Shown here in pieces: positions 10,126 to 18,805 of a stretch of DNA of 64,000 nucleotides. Each line of letters begins with the position of its first letter. The first letter of the stretch is position 1. Both the position numbers and the translations under genes were made by a program. The notes beneath the pieces are model-generated. The model saw only the letters and a program-made list of their open reading frames with translations. It did not search any database and was not told where the DNA came from. Source of the DNA: Elioraea tepida (GTDB lineage Bacteria; Pseudomonadota; Alphaproteobacteria; Acetobacterales; Acetobacteraceae); NCBI RefSeq assembly GCF_019203965.1, contig NZ_CP076448.1, positions 806,001-870,000 on the forward strand. Direction: 5' to 3'.

Positions 10126-10269
10126 ATGAGCCGTCTCGCCTTCCTGATCATCGCCGTGCTTCTTGCGCTCGTCGCCGCCGGCGCGGTGCTGATCGGCCTC
10201 TTCCCGCCCGAGCCGCGGCAGGCGCCGGTGGAACGCGTGCTTCCGGCGGAGCGCTTCGGGACGCGCTGA
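10126..10269 (+). CDS. 47-aa single-span membrane protein
   Basis: Not recognised. A short but convincing gene: ATG, then a hydrophobic helix at residues 4-25 (LAFLIIAVLLALVAAGAVLIG), then a Pro/Arg-rich tail ending EERFGTR-like (AERFGTR). Composition and codon use match its neighbours. It lies 16 bp before xerD and probably shares its transcript. The region 10022-10125 must hold the divergent promoters for this unit and aroKB. The N-terminal helix predicts an inner-membrane protein with the tail on either side. Confidence 0.6.
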   Translation: MSRLAFLIIAVLLALVAAGAVLIGLFPPEPRQAPVERVLPAERFGTR

Positions 10270-10285
10270 GGCGGCCGGGCGGGGG

Positions 10286-11224
10286 ATGGACCGTCACGTC
10301 GAGGCCTTCCTCGAGATGCTCGCCGCGGAGCGGGCCGCGGCGCGCAACACGCTCGCCGCCTATGCGGCCGATCTCGCGCACGCCTCCGCCTTCCTGGCCG
10401 CGCGCGGCACCCCCCTCGCCCAGGCCGACGCGGCGAGCCTCGCGGCGTATCTCGAAAGCCTCGCGGCTGCCGGGCTCTCGCCGCGCACGGTCGCGCGCCG
10501 GCTCTCGGCGCTGCGACAGTTCTTCCTATTCCTCTACCGCGAGCGGGTCCGTCCCGACGACCCGACCGCGGAGCTCGACCGGCCGAAGCTCGGGCGCCGG
10601 CTGCCGCGCGTTCTCTCGGTCGAGGAGGTGGGCCGTCTGATCGAGGCGGCAGCGGCGGCCCCGCCTCCCGAAGGCCTGCGCGACGCGGCGCTGATCGAGC
10701 TGCTCTATGGCTCGGGCCTCAGGGCAAGCGAGGTGATCTCGCTGCCACGGGCGGCGTTCAACGCCGCCTCGGAGACCTTGCTGGTGCGCGGCAAGGGAGC
10801 GAAGGAGCGGCTCGTGCCGCTTGGGCCCCGGGCGCGGGCGGCGGTCGCGGCGATGCTCGAAGCCGAAGGCAGGGTAGGAAAGCGGCCGGCCTCGCGCTGG
10901 CTGTTCCCGGCGCGCTCGAGCTCGGGCCACCTGACGCGCCAGACGCTCGGGAACATCGTCAAGCGCGCCGCGATCGCAGCCGGCATCCACCCGGCCCGCG
11001 TCAGCCCGCATGTGCTGCGCCACGCCTTCGCGACCCACCTTCTCGAGGGCGGGGCCGACCTGCGCAGCCTGCAGGCCATGCTCGGCCATGCCGATGTCGC
11101 GACCACCGAGATCTATACCCACGTCAGCGTCGGGCGGCTTGCCGCGACGGTCGCGGCGCATCATCCGCTCGCGCGCCAAGAGGCGGCCCCAGCGGGGGGA
11201 CAGCGCTCGCGCCCCCGGCGCTAG
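10286..11224 (+). CDS. xerD: tyrosine recombinase XerD/XerC family
   Basis: Site-specific recombinase that acts with a partner at dif to resolve chromosome dimers at division. At 312 aa it has the usual length. The N-terminal SAM-like core-binding domain spans about residues 4-88. The catalytic domain has the first Arg in LLYGSGLRASEV, the HVLRHAFATHLLEGGADLR block (His-x-x-Arg), the LGHA His and the tyrosine in TTEIYTHVS. The domain order and the absence of phage genes nearby favour the housekeeping enzyme over an integrase. XerD is preferred to XerC by general resemblance only. Confidence 0.88.
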   Translation: MDRHVEAFLEMLAAERAAARNTLAAYAADLAHASAFLAARGTPLAQADAASLAAYLESLAAAGLSPRTVARRLSALRQFFLFLYRERVRPDDPTAELDRPKLGRRLPRVLSVEEVGRLIEAAAAAPPPEGLRDAALIELLYGSGLRASEVISLPRAAFNAASETLLVRGKGAKERLVPLGPRARAAVAAMLEAEGRVGKRPASRWLFPARSSSGHLTRQTLGNIVKRAAIAAGIHPARVSPHVLRHAFATHLLEGGADLRSLQAMLGHADVATTEIYTHVSVGRLAATVAAHHPLARQEAAPAGGQRSRPRR

Positions 11225-11243
11225 TGTGCTATCGCGCGCCCCC

Positions 11244-12203
11244 ATGCGCCATTTCCTGGACTTCGAAAAGCCGATCGCCGAGATCGAGGGCAAGATCGAG
11301 GAGCTGCGGCACCTTCCCGGAACGCCCGAGGCAGACATCGCCGAGGAGGTCGAGCGCCTCTCCGAGAAGGTCGACAAGCTGATCCGCTCGACCTACGCGA
11401 AGCTCACGCCGTGGCAGAAGACGCAGGTCGCCCGCCACCCGGCACGGCCGCACGCGGCGGATGTCGTGGCCGGCCTGATCACCGACTTCGTGCCGCTCGC
11501 GGGCGACCGGGCCTTCGCCGACGACCGCGCCGTGATCGCCGGCCTCGGGCGGTTCGAGGGCATGGCGGTGGCGGTGGTCGGCACCGAGAAGGGAGCGGAG
11601 ACGGAGGCGCGGGTTGCGCACAATTTCGGCATGGCGCGCCCCGAGGGCTATCGCAAGGCGCGGCGGGTGATCGAGCTCGCGGGGCGGTTCGGCCTACCGG
11701 TTCTCACCTTCGTGGACACTCCCGGCGCCTACCCCGGGATCGATGCCGAGGCACGCGGCCAGGCGGAGGCGATCGCGCGCGCGATCGAGGCCTGCCTCTC
11801 CGCCCCGGTCCCCATCGTCTCTTCGATCATCGGCGAGGGCGGCTCGGGGGGGGCGATCGCCCTTGCCGCCGCCGACCACGTGCTGATGTTCGAGCACGCG
11901 ATCTACAGCGTGATCAGCCCCGAGGGCTGCGCCTCGATCCTCTGGCGCGATGCCGCCCAGGCGGAGGCGGCAGCCGAGGCGCTGAAACTCACCGCCGAGG
12001 ATCTGAAGCGGCTCGGGCTGATCGACGGCATCGTGCCCGAACCGCTCGGCGGGGCGCATCGCGACCCGGCCGGGGCGATCGCCGCTCTGGGCCAGGCGGT
12101 CTCGGCAGCGCTTACGCCGCTGTTGTCGGAACCTGGGCAGAGGCTGGTGGCGCGCCGGCGCGAGAAGTTCCTCGCCATGGGCCGCGCCGCGCCGCCGGCC
12201 TGA
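11244..12203 (+). CDS. accA: acetyl-CoA carboxylase carboxyltransferase subunit alpha
   Basis: The alpha half of the carboxyltransferase that moves CO2 from biotin to acetyl-CoA to make malonyl-CoA for fatty acids. The 319-aa protein starts MRHFLDFEKPIAEIE, the family N-terminus, and continues with YAKLTPWQKTQVARHP, FVDTPGAYPGIDAEARGQ and the glycine-rich IIGEGGSGGAIAL oxyanion region. ATG 11244 is chosen over longer in-frame extensions because it matches AccA exactly. There is no clear Shine-Dalgarno in the 19 bp between the xerD stop and this ATG, so it may be leaderless. Confidence 0.96.
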   Translation: MRHFLDFEKPIAEIEGKIEELRHLPGTPEADIAEEVERLSEKVDKLIRSTYAKLTPWQKTQVARHPARPHAADVVAGLITDFVPLAGDRAFADDRAVIAGLGRFEGMAVAVVGTEKGAETEARVAHNFGMARPEGYRKARRVIELAGRFGLPVLTFVDTPGAYPGIDAEARGQAEAIARAIEACLSAPVPIVSSIIGEGGSGGAIALAAADHVLMFEHAIYSVISPEGCASILWRDAAQAEAAAEALKLTAEDLKRLGLIDGIVPEPLGGAHRDPAGAIAALGQAVSAALTPLLSEPGQRLVARRREKFLAMGRAAPPA

Positions 12204-12213
12204 TCGGCCGCGC

Positions 12214-12717
12214 GTGCGGCTCATCTCCCTCTCGCTTTCGCTGATCGGGCTTGCCGTCGCGGGGCTCGCGACGTGGGCGATCTCCGGGGCGATCGGCATC
12301 CCACGCGGGTCCTCCAGCATGGCGTTCCGGCTCGGCCTCGCCCTTGCCGCGCTCCTGCCCGCGGCGATGGTGCTCGCGGCCATGGTTTTCGCCCAGATGC
12401 TGCTCAGGTTTGTCACCGGAGCGTTCGACCCGCTCGCCGGGCAGGACGGAAGGCTCCTCGTCCTGAACCAGCGCGTGATCACGAACACCGTCGAGCAGCT
12501 CGCCGTCTTCGCCCCCGCTCTGCTCGCCTGGGCGGCAGGCGCGGACGCTTCGGCGATGCCGTGGGTGATCGCGCTCGGGGTCGTGTTCGCCGCCGCGCGG
12601 ATCGTGTTCTGGATCGGCTATCTGATCGATCCGGTGGCGCGCGCCGCCGGCATGGCCCCGAGCGCGGCAGCGTCGGTCGCGGCCATTGTCGCAGCCGTGC
12701 GCGCCTGGATCACCTGA
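12214..12717 (+). CDS. MAPEG-family membrane protein
   Basis: 167 aa with four predicted hydrophobic segments (about residues 3-25, 42-65, 99-120 and 125-150). The motifs NQRVITNTVEQ and ARIVFWIGYLIDPVAR are the pattern seen in MAPEG proteins (membrane-associated proteins in eicosanoid and glutathione metabolism). Bacterial members are mostly of unknown substrate. It starts with GTG 10 bp after the accA stop, so it probably shares that transcript. Confidence 0.7.
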   Translation: MRLISLSLSLIGLAVAGLATWAISGAIGIPRGSSSMAFRLGLALAALLPAAMVLAAMVFAQMLLRFVTGAFDPLAGQDGRLLVLNQRVITNTVEQLAVFAPALLAWAAGADASAMPWVIALGVVFAAARIVFWIGYLIDPVARAAGMAPSAAASVAAIVAAVRAWIT

Positions 12718-12758
12718 GCCCTGCAGCGTCGCGGCGCGCCGTCCGGGGCGCCCGGTCC

Positions 12759-13418
12759 CTACTGGGCAGGCCCCGGGCAGAACATCGAGAGAGCGCGCAC
12801 GTGCTCGCCATCTCCGGCGAAGCCTGCCGGATAGGCGCCGACTGCGACAGAGACGGCCGAGGCGGCCCGGTCGCGGCAGGCGCCGGCGACCATGCGCTCC
12901 GGCCGCGGGCCGGGCGGGACGAAGCGGCGCATCATGCGCGAATCCGTCGCCGAGGCGACGGCGAAGGCCCCGCCGGGCTCGCGGCCGGTCAGCGGCGCGC
13001 AGTCGATGGCGAGAGAGCGGACAGCCGTGCCGCCAGGAACCGGAACGACCTCCGCCCGGAACCCGGCAACAGCCGCGGCGGCCGGGCAGAGCAGTGTCGC
13101 CTCCTCGCCCGTCCGCTGCCCCGCGACGGCGGACCAGTCGAGCTCGTCCGCGCGCCAGCGGCAGTGGCCTGCGACGCAGAGGACTTCGGCGCAGCCGAGC
13201 GCGAGGCGGTTCAGGAGCGGCCCTCGGGCGATCCGAACCCCCACGATCGCCTGCGCCTCGGCGCAGCGCAGCGCTCCGACGAAGCTGAAACGCCCCGTGC
13301 CGCCGCCGGCCTGCGCCGTCTCCTGCTCGCCCGGGCGCGGCGGGCTCACCAGCAGCTGCGCCGCCGCAGCCGTGGCGAGGCCGAAGAGGGCAAGCAAGAC
13401 AGGGAGGAGACGCCGCAT
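12759..13418 (-). CDS. secreted protein of unknown function
   Basis: 219 aa, not recognised. An N-terminal signal peptide is clear (RRLLPVLLALFGLATAAAAQ, likely cut after AAA-Q, about residue 20). The mature part has an even number of well-spread cysteines (CAEAQAIVG, LGCAEVLCVAGHC, LLCPAAAAV, IDCAPL, GACRDR, MFCPGPAQ), which suggests disulphides in the periplasm. I chose ATG 13418 because it places the signal peptide at the start; upstream in-frame residues are unstructured. It converges with the MAPEG gene and diverges from the acetolactate-decarboxylase-like gene. Confidence 0.65.
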   Translation of the reverse strand: MRRLLPVLLALFGLATAAAAQLLVSPPRPGEQETAQAGGGTGRFSFVGALRCAEAQAIVGVRIARGPLLNRLALGCAEVLCVAGHCRWRADELDWSAVAGQRTGEEATLLCPAAAAVAGFRAEVVPVPGGTAVRSLAIDCAPLTGREPGGAFAVASATDSRMMRRFVPPGPRPERMVAGACRDRAASAVSVAVGAYPAGFAGDGEHVRALSMFCPGPAQ

Positions 13419-13585
13419 GCCAGCCAGGATAGGGAACGGAGGCGGAGTCACGCACTGCCCGTGATGACGCAGGGGGGCGAGCCGACCGGCCCGGTATTTG
13501 CGCCTCGGCTGCTCTCCATGCCACGGTTTCGCAGCCAGCCGGGCGAAGGCTGCTCGGCACACGGAGAGAGGCAGAGGCACGAAGG

Positions 13586-14320
13586 ATGGCGATTGGCCGG
13601 CGGGATGTTCTGTGCGGGTGTAGCTGCGCATGGCTCGCGGCAGCGGCCGGACGGATCACCCCTGCCTTGGCGAACGTGCCCGGAAGCTACCGGCTCGAAT
13701 TCGTCGGCAGTTTCGCCGCGACGACGCGGCATGGTGCCGTCGCCGCGCGGATCCGGGCCGATGCTCTGCCCGAGCGCGGCAGCTGGGCCGTCGGCCCGAC
13801 CGAAGGGCTTGCCGGAGAGCTCACCGTTCTCGACGGGCGTGCCTTCGTCGCGACGGTCCGGCACCGCGAGGTAAGGGTCGTCGAGGACTGCAGCGCCGCG
13901 GCGCCGTTCCTCGTCTGGGCGGAGGTGGCGGGGTGGAGGGAGCACGCCCTGCCGCCGGGGCTTGCCGATGCGAGAGCGCTCGAGGCGCATCTGCAGGCGA
14001 TCGCCCGTGATGCCGCGCTCCCGCCCGAGGGACCGTTCCCGTTCCTGCTCGTGGGCCGGCCCGAGGAGGTGACGTGGCATGTCCTCGGCGGGCCCGGCGC
14101 GGGGCCGCATGGCGGCGGGCATGGCCAGGCGGTCGACAAGCGGGTTTTCCGTGGGCGGTCGATGACCCTGATCGGATTCTACTCGCGACGGCACGAGGAC
14201 GTGTTCACGCATCGCGGCGAGTTCTCGCACATCCACTTCGTTACCGACGACCGCGCCCTGTCGGGACACGTCGATGCGCTCGTCCCCGGAGTCGGACTTA
14301 CGCTGAAGCTGCCTGCGTGA
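13586..14320 (+). CDS. exported acetolactate-decarboxylase-like protein
   Basis: 244 aa. The C-terminal half resembles the alpha-acetolactate decarboxylase family (BudA/AlsD): ELTVLDGRAFVA near the N-terminal part of the domain and THRGEFSHIHFV-TDDRALSGHV near the end, where the family carries its zinc-binding histidines (H-x-H). An N-terminal RRDVLCG followed by a hydrophobic stretch to about residue 29 looks like a Tat-type or Sec signal peptide. That is odd for an enzyme normally found in the cytosol. Classical members turn acetolactate into acetoin; an exported one may act on another substrate. No acetolactate synthase or butanediol gene is adjacent. Confidence 0.55.
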   Translation: MAIGRRDVLCGCSCAWLAAAAGRITPALANVPGSYRLEFVGSFAATTRHGAVAARIRADALPERGSWAVGPTEGLAGELTVLDGRAFVATVRHREVRVVEDCSAAAPFLVWAEVAGWREHALPPGLADARALEAHLQAIARDAALPPEGPFPFLLVGRPEEVTWHVLGGPGAGPHGGGHGQAVDKRVFRGRSMTLIGFYSRRHEDVFTHRGEFSHIHFVTDDRALSGHVDALVPGVGLTLKLPA

Positions 14321-14914
14321 GTCTTGGCCTGCGTCGACACGGGCCGTTGATCCGGATCCGACGGGCGGGTTGGAGCGTCGCGCGCCGTTACGCTGAACGG
14401 GTGCCTTCCGTCGCTGAGGCCAGAATCTCTTGTCGCTGTCGAGATGACGTACGGACCGCGTGGGCACGGTCAGCGCCAGCCGGCAATCGAGAGCGCGGTC
14501 TTCGCTCGAGACGCACTGCGAGGCGTCCGTCCGCGCACCCGACGCAGTGGGCTTTCCGAACGCCCTGTCGCCTGCTGACCTCGCGCCGAGCCGCCGATGT
14601 CATATCTTCTCCCAAATGTCCTGCCGATCCTTTGACCGCCCGACCGGATCAGCTACGGATGCTAAACCCCACCAGGCCTGCATGCTCCGGATGCCTCGCT
14701 CCGCGCGGGATCACCGATCACCGCAAACAGTCCGAAGGGACAGGAGCGCGCACGCTCGTTTCTGGCAGCGATCAACCTTTCGCATCCCTCAATCAAGAAC
14801 GAGACGACGTCGGCTCCGTTTTGACACTGCACCATATAATCGTCACCAAACGCCTGGAAGAACGAGTCCATTCGAAGCCTGAGCCGCTTCTCTTGTTTCC
14901 ACCTGCAGGCGGGC
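14321..14914. other. GC-poorer gap with no recognisable gene
   Basis: A stretch of about 590 bp whose base composition is visibly less GC-rich than the flanking genes, with more A/T-rich words such as CATATCTTCTCCCAAATG and CCATATAATCG. An 88-codon frame on the minus strand (14662-14928) overlaps the secA stop and has no family resemblance I can name. No tRNA-like cloverleaf, terminator T-run or repeat was found. It could be a decayed or recently acquired fragment. Confidence 0.5.
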
Positions 14915-14925
14915 TCACACCCGCC
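14908..14925 (-). terminator. hairpin over the secA stop codon, possible terminator
   Basis: GGCGGG (14908-14913) pairs with CCCGCC (14920-14925) around a six-base loop. The TGA of secA lies at the loop and stem edge. The sequence past it on the minus strand is TGCAGGTGGAAACAAG, with no T-run, so it is at best a weak intrinsic terminator. Confidence 0.3.
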
Positions 14926-17641
14926 CATGACAGTGCTTGTACTTCTTCCCCGAACCGCAGGGGCAGGGGGCGTTGCGCGGCGTGCGGTGCCACGTCGCGG
15001 GATCGGCCGGATCGACGCCGCTTGCCGTCTCGCGGCGCACGGCAGGGCGCTCGAGCACGCCCGTCTCGCCGCCGCCCGCCTCGCCTGCGAAGGCGGGGTC
15101 GAGGCGCGAGGCGGTCATCTGCGGGGCGAAGACCGGCGGCGGCGGCGCAAGCTCGACACGCGCGAGCAGGCCGGTGACGCGCTCGCGCAGCTCGCCAAGC
15201 ATCCGGTTGAACAGGGCAAAGGCCTCGGTCTTGTACTCGTTCAGCGGGTCACGCTGCCCATAGGCGCGCAGCCCGATCCCCTGGCGCAGATGGTCGAGCG
15301 CGAGCAGGTGCTCCTTCCAGACCTGGTCGAGCACCTGCAGAAGCACCGATTTCTCCACCTGGCGCATCAGTGCGGGGCCGAAATCGGCGGCCTTGCGCGC
15401 CATCAGGGCCTCGACCTCGCGCAGGATCCGCTCGCGCACCCCCTCGTCGTCGATCCCCTCCTCGGCCGCCCAGTCCTTGATCGGCAGATCAAGCCCGAAC
15501 AGGCGCAGCGTCTCCTCGTGCAGGCCGGCGACATCCCACTGTTCCGGCATCGCGTTTTCGGGAATGCAGCGCGCGACGAGATCGGCGACCACCTCCTCGC
15601 GCATCTCGGCGACTGTGGCCGAAACGTCCTCCGCCTTCATGAACTCGCGCCGCTGGGCATAGACCTCGCGGCGCTGATCGTTCATCACGTTGTCGTACTT
15701 GAGCAGGTTGCGCCGGGTGTCGAAGTTGCGCGCCTCGACCTTCTTCTGCGCCTTCTCGAGCGCCTTGTTGATCCAGGGGTGGACGATCGCCTCGCCCTCC
15801 TTCAGCCCGAGCTTCTGCAGCATCCCGCCCATGCGGTCGGAGCCGAAAATGCGCATCAGGTCGTCCTCGAGCGAGAGGTAGAATTTCGAGGCGCCCGGGT
15901 CGCCCTGCCGGCCGGAGCGGCCGCGCAGCTGGTTGTCGATTCGCCGGCTCTCGTGCCGCTCGGTGCCGATGACGTAGAGGCCGCCCGCCGCCTTGACGAT
16001 CTCGCGGTTGGCCGCGACCTCGGCGCGGATCGCCGCCGCCCTCGCCTCCTTCTCCGGGCCGTCCGGCATCCCGCCGAGCTCAAGCGCGATCTGCACCTCG
16101 GCGTTGCCGCCGAGCTGGATGTCGGTGCCGCGGCCGGCCATGTTGGTCGCGACCGTCACCGCTCCGGGCCGGCCGGCCTGGGCGATGATCGCCGCCTCCT
16201 GCTCGTGGAAGCGGGCGTTGAGCACATTGTGCGGAATGTTCCGCTGGCGGAGCAGGGCCGAGACGTGCTCGCTCTTCTCGATCGAGGTCGTGCCCAGCAG
16301 CACCGGCTGGTTGCGCGCCCGCGCCGCCTCGATGTCGCGGATCACCGCCTCGTACTTCTCGCGCGCCGTTCGGTAGACCTCGTCGTCATGGTCCTTCCGC
16401 GCGACCGGAAGGTTGGTCGGAATCTCGACCACCTCGAGCTTGTAGATCTCGGCGAACTCGTCGGCCTCGGTCGCCGCCGTGCCCGTCATGCCGGCGAGCT
16501 TGGGGTAGAGGCGGAAATAGTTCTGGAAGGTGATCGAGGCGAGTGTCTGGTTCTCCTGCTGGACGGGAACGCCCTCCTTTGCCTCAAGCGCCTGGTGCAG
16601 GCCGTCGGAATAGCGCCGCCCCTCCATCATCCGGCCCGTGAACTCGTCGATGATCACGATCTTCTGCACATTGTCGCGCGGGTCGCGCCGGACGACGTAG
16701 TCGACATCGCGCCGGAACAGCGTGTGCGCGCGCAGCGACTGGTTCAAATGGTGCACGAGCGAAATGTTGCCGATGTCGTAGAGGTTCCCCTCCTTGAGAA
16801 CGCCCGCCTCGCGCAGCATCGCCTCGACCCGCTCAGTTCCGGCCTCCGTGAGCGAGACGGTGCGCAGCTTCTCGTCCTTCTCGTAGGTCGAGGCGTCCTG
16901 CACGAGCACGCGCACCACGGCGTCGACCTGGCGGTAGAGTTCGGAACTGTCGTCGGCGGGGCCCGAGATGATCAGCGGCGTGCGCGCCTCGTCGATCAGG
17001 ATGCTGTCAACCTCGTCGACGATCGCGTAGTGGAAGTCCCGCTGCACCATATCCTCGAAGCGGTACTTCATGTTGTCGCGGAGGTAATCGAAGCCGAACT
17101 CGTTGTTCGTGCCGTAGGTGATGTCGGCGGCGTAAGCCGCGCGGCGCTCGTCGTCGGTCAGCCCGTGCACGATCACGCCGACGGTGAGCCCGAGGAAGGT
17201 GTAGATCCGCCCCATCCAGGCGGCGTCGCGCTTGGCGAGATAGTCGTTGACGGTGACGATGTGCACGCCTTTGCCCGTGAGCGCGTTGAGATAGGCGGGC
17301 AGGGTGGCGACGAGGGTCTTGCCTTCGCCCGTCTTCATCTCGGCGATCCGGCCGTCATGCAGCACCATGCCGCCGATCATCTGCACGTCGAAATGCCGCT
17401 GGCCGAGCGTGCGCACGGCTGCCTCGCGCACCACCGCGAAGGCCTCGGGGAGGAGATCGTCGAGGGTCGCGCCCTTGGCCAGCCGGTCGCGGAACTCGAC
17501 CGTCTTTGCGGCCAGAGCCTCGTCCGAGAGCGCCTTCAGCGCCGGCTCGTGCGCGGCGATCGCCGGCACACGCTTGCGATAGGCCTTGAGCAGCCGGTCG
17601 TTCGAGGTGCCGAAGACGGCGCGGGCAAGACGATGCAGCAT
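14915..17641 (-). CDS. secA: preprotein translocase ATPase SecA
   Basis: The motor that drives unfolded preproteins through SecYEG. The 908-aa chain has the N-terminal [12 protein letters not shown] region, Walker [10 protein letters not shown] at about residues 101-109, [15 protein letters not shown], the second ATPase half ([25 protein letters not shown]) and the C-terminal zinc module [14 protein letters not shown]. The zinc tail is the SecB- and phospholipid-binding end. It diverges from the parvulin gene at 17915, a protein also involved in the fate of exported proteins. Confidence 0.97.
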   Translation of the reverse strand: MLHRLARAVFGTSNDRLLKAYRKRVPAIAAHEPALKALSDEALAAKTVEFRDRLAKGATLDDLLPEAFAVVREAAVRTLGQRHFDVQMIGGMVLHDGRIAEMKTGEGKTLVATLPAYLNALTGKGVHIVTVNDYLAKRDAAWMGRIYTFLGLTVGVIVHGLTDDERRAAYAADITYGTNNEFGFDYLRDNMKYRFEDMVQRDFHYAIVDEVDSILIDEARTPLIISGPADDSSELYRQVDAVVRVLVQDASTYEKDEKLRTVSLTEAGTERVEAMLREAGVLKEGNLYDIGNISLVHHLNQSLRAHTLFRRDVDYVVRRDPRDNVQKIVIIDEFTGRMMEGRRYSDGLHQALEAKEGVPVQQENQTLASITFQNYFRLYPKLAGMTGTAATEADEFAEIYKLEVVEIPTNLPVARKDHDDEVYRTAREKYEAVIRDIEAARARNQPVLLGTTSIEKSEHVSALLRQRNIPHNVLNARFHEQEAAIIAQAGRPGAVTVATNMAGRGTDIQLGGNAEVQIALELGGMPDGPEKEARAAAIRAEVAANREIVKAAGGLYVIGTERHESRRIDNQLRGRSGRQGDPGASKFYLSLEDDLMRIFGSDRMGGMLQKLGLKEGEAIVHPWINKALEKAQKKVEARNFDTRRNLLKYDNVMNDQRREVYAQRREFMKAEDVSATVAEMREEVVADLVARCIPENAMPEQWDVAGLHEETLRLFGLDLPIKDWAAEEGIDDEGVRERILREVEALMARKAADFGPALMRQVEKSVLLQVLDQVWKEHLLALDHLRQGIGLRAYGQRDPLNEYKTEAFALFNRMLGELRERVTGLLARVELAPPPPVFAPQMTASRLDPAFAGEAGGGETGVLERPAVRRETASGVDPADPATWHRTPRNAPCPCGSGKKYKHCHGRV

Positions 17642-17838
17642 CGACGGTCGGGTCCAGTCCTGGTCCTGCCGCGCTCACCCGGCCGCAAAGGCCTCGGGAT
17701 CGCGCGCGCTCTGGGGCGCCACGCCGGTGCGACGCGGACGCGGGGGCCCAAGTGCGGCCCCAGCGTCATATGGGCCTTCGCCGGCGGCGGCGTCAATCAC
17801 GGGCAGTCGGCGGCCGGGCGGGCCAGCCGGCTGGTTGC

Positions 17839-17867
17839 TTGTCGCGTTCCCGGGATTCGGCCATGAT
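17839..17867 (+). promoter_or_regulatory. candidate sigma-70 promoter for the parvulin gene
   Basis: TTGTCG (17839-17844), a 17-bp spacer and CATGAT (17862-17867) give 4/6 matches at both -35 and -10. Transcription would start near 17874, leaving a leader of about 41 nt before the ATG at 17915. The rest of the 273-bp secA/parvulin gap shows nothing else I can name. Confidence 0.4.
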
Positions 17868-17914
17868 CCGCGCCCCGGGAGCATCCCTGCGCCCGGACGC
17901 GTGAAGGATCCGAG

Positions 17915-18793
17915 ATGCCCGGCCTCCCCTCCCGCCCTGCGCTCCTCGCGGCGGCGCTGCTCCTCGCCTCGCCGGCAGCGGTTGCGCAAGTGCAGCCGCT
18001 CGCGCCAGCCTCCGACCCGGTCGTCGCCCGGGTCGACGGCACGCCGATCCATCTCTCCGAGCTCGAGGAAGCCGTACGCGGCCTGCCGGAGCAGTTCCGT
18101 GCCATGCCGCCGCAGGTTCTTTACCCGGTCATGCTCGACCAGCTCATTACCCAGCGCGTGCTTGTGAACGCCGCCCGCAAGCTCAACCTGCAGGACACGC
18201 CGGAGGTGCGCGCTCGGATCCGCCGGGCCGAGGAGGAGGCGCTGCAGCAGGCCCTCCTCGCGCGCGAGATCGGCCCGCTTCTGACCGAACAGGCGCTCCG
18301 GGCACGCTACGAGCAGGACATCGTGAGCAAGCCGCAGGAGGCCGAGGTAAGGGCGCGCCACATCCTGGTGCAGACCGAGACGGAAGCGCGTCAGGCCATC
18401 ACCGCTTTGCAGGGCGGGGCGGATTTCGCGACGCTCGCGCGGGAGCGCTCGCGCGGGCCCGGCGCCGCCGAGGGCGGCGATCTCGGCTTCTTCAAGCGGG
18501 AGGAGATGCCGGAGGCCTTCGCCGCAGCCGCCTTCGCCCTTGAGCCCGGGCAGTTCACCACCATGCCCGTGCGCACCCAGTTCGGCTGGCACGTGATCAA
18601 GCTCGAAGAGCGGCGCGAGGAGCCGCGGCCGAGTTTCGAGCAGGCGGAGGAGGGGCTGCGCCGAGCCATCATCGAGGAGGCGGCGACACGGGTGGTCGAG
18701 CGCCTGCGCGCCGAAGCCTCGGTGGAGCGTTTCGCCCTCGACGGGGCGCCGATCGCGGCTCCGCCGCTCGCGCCGGCGACACCGCGGCGCTGA
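17915..18793 (+). CDS. exported parvulin-type peptidyl-prolyl isomerase
   Basis: A periplasmic PpiC/SurA-like foldase of 292 aa that isomerises prolyl bonds in exported proteins. A signal peptide covers residues 1 to about 24 (ALLAAALLLASPAAVAQ). An N-terminal helical chaperone part follows (about 30-145), then one parvulin domain at about 146-245 with ARHILVQTE, GGDLGFFKREEM and FGWHVIKLEER. It leads a likely operon with argJ (12-bp gap) and diverges from secA. A Pro/Ala-rich tail ends the protein. Confidence 0.88.
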   Translation: MPGLPSRPALLAAALLLASPAAVAQVQPLAPASDPVVARVDGTPIHLSELEEAVRGLPEQFRAMPPQVLYPVMLDQLITQRVLVNAARKLNLQDTPEVRARIRRAEEEALQQALLAREIGPLLTEQALRARYEQDIVSKPQEAEVRARHILVQTETEARQAITALQGGADFATLARERSRGPGAAEGGDLGFFKREEMPEAFAAAAFALEPGQFTTMPVRTQFGWHVIKLEERREEPRPSFEQAEEGLRRAIIEEAATRVVERLRAEASVERFALDGAPIAAPPLAPATPRR

Positions 18794-18805
18794 GCGCCGG
18801 CTGCC

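Noticed and set aside
14821-14840. Perfect TTGACA and TATAAT words
   Set aside because: They are only 8 bp apart instead of about 17, and no gene start lies suitably downstream on the plus strand.
14662-14928. 88-codon frame on the minus strand
   Set aside because: It begins over the secA stop, has no ribosome site of its own and no recognised family; kept only as a possible remnant.
14927-17866. Long plus-strand frame opposite secA
   Set aside because: Shadow of secA with no domain content; secA is certain.
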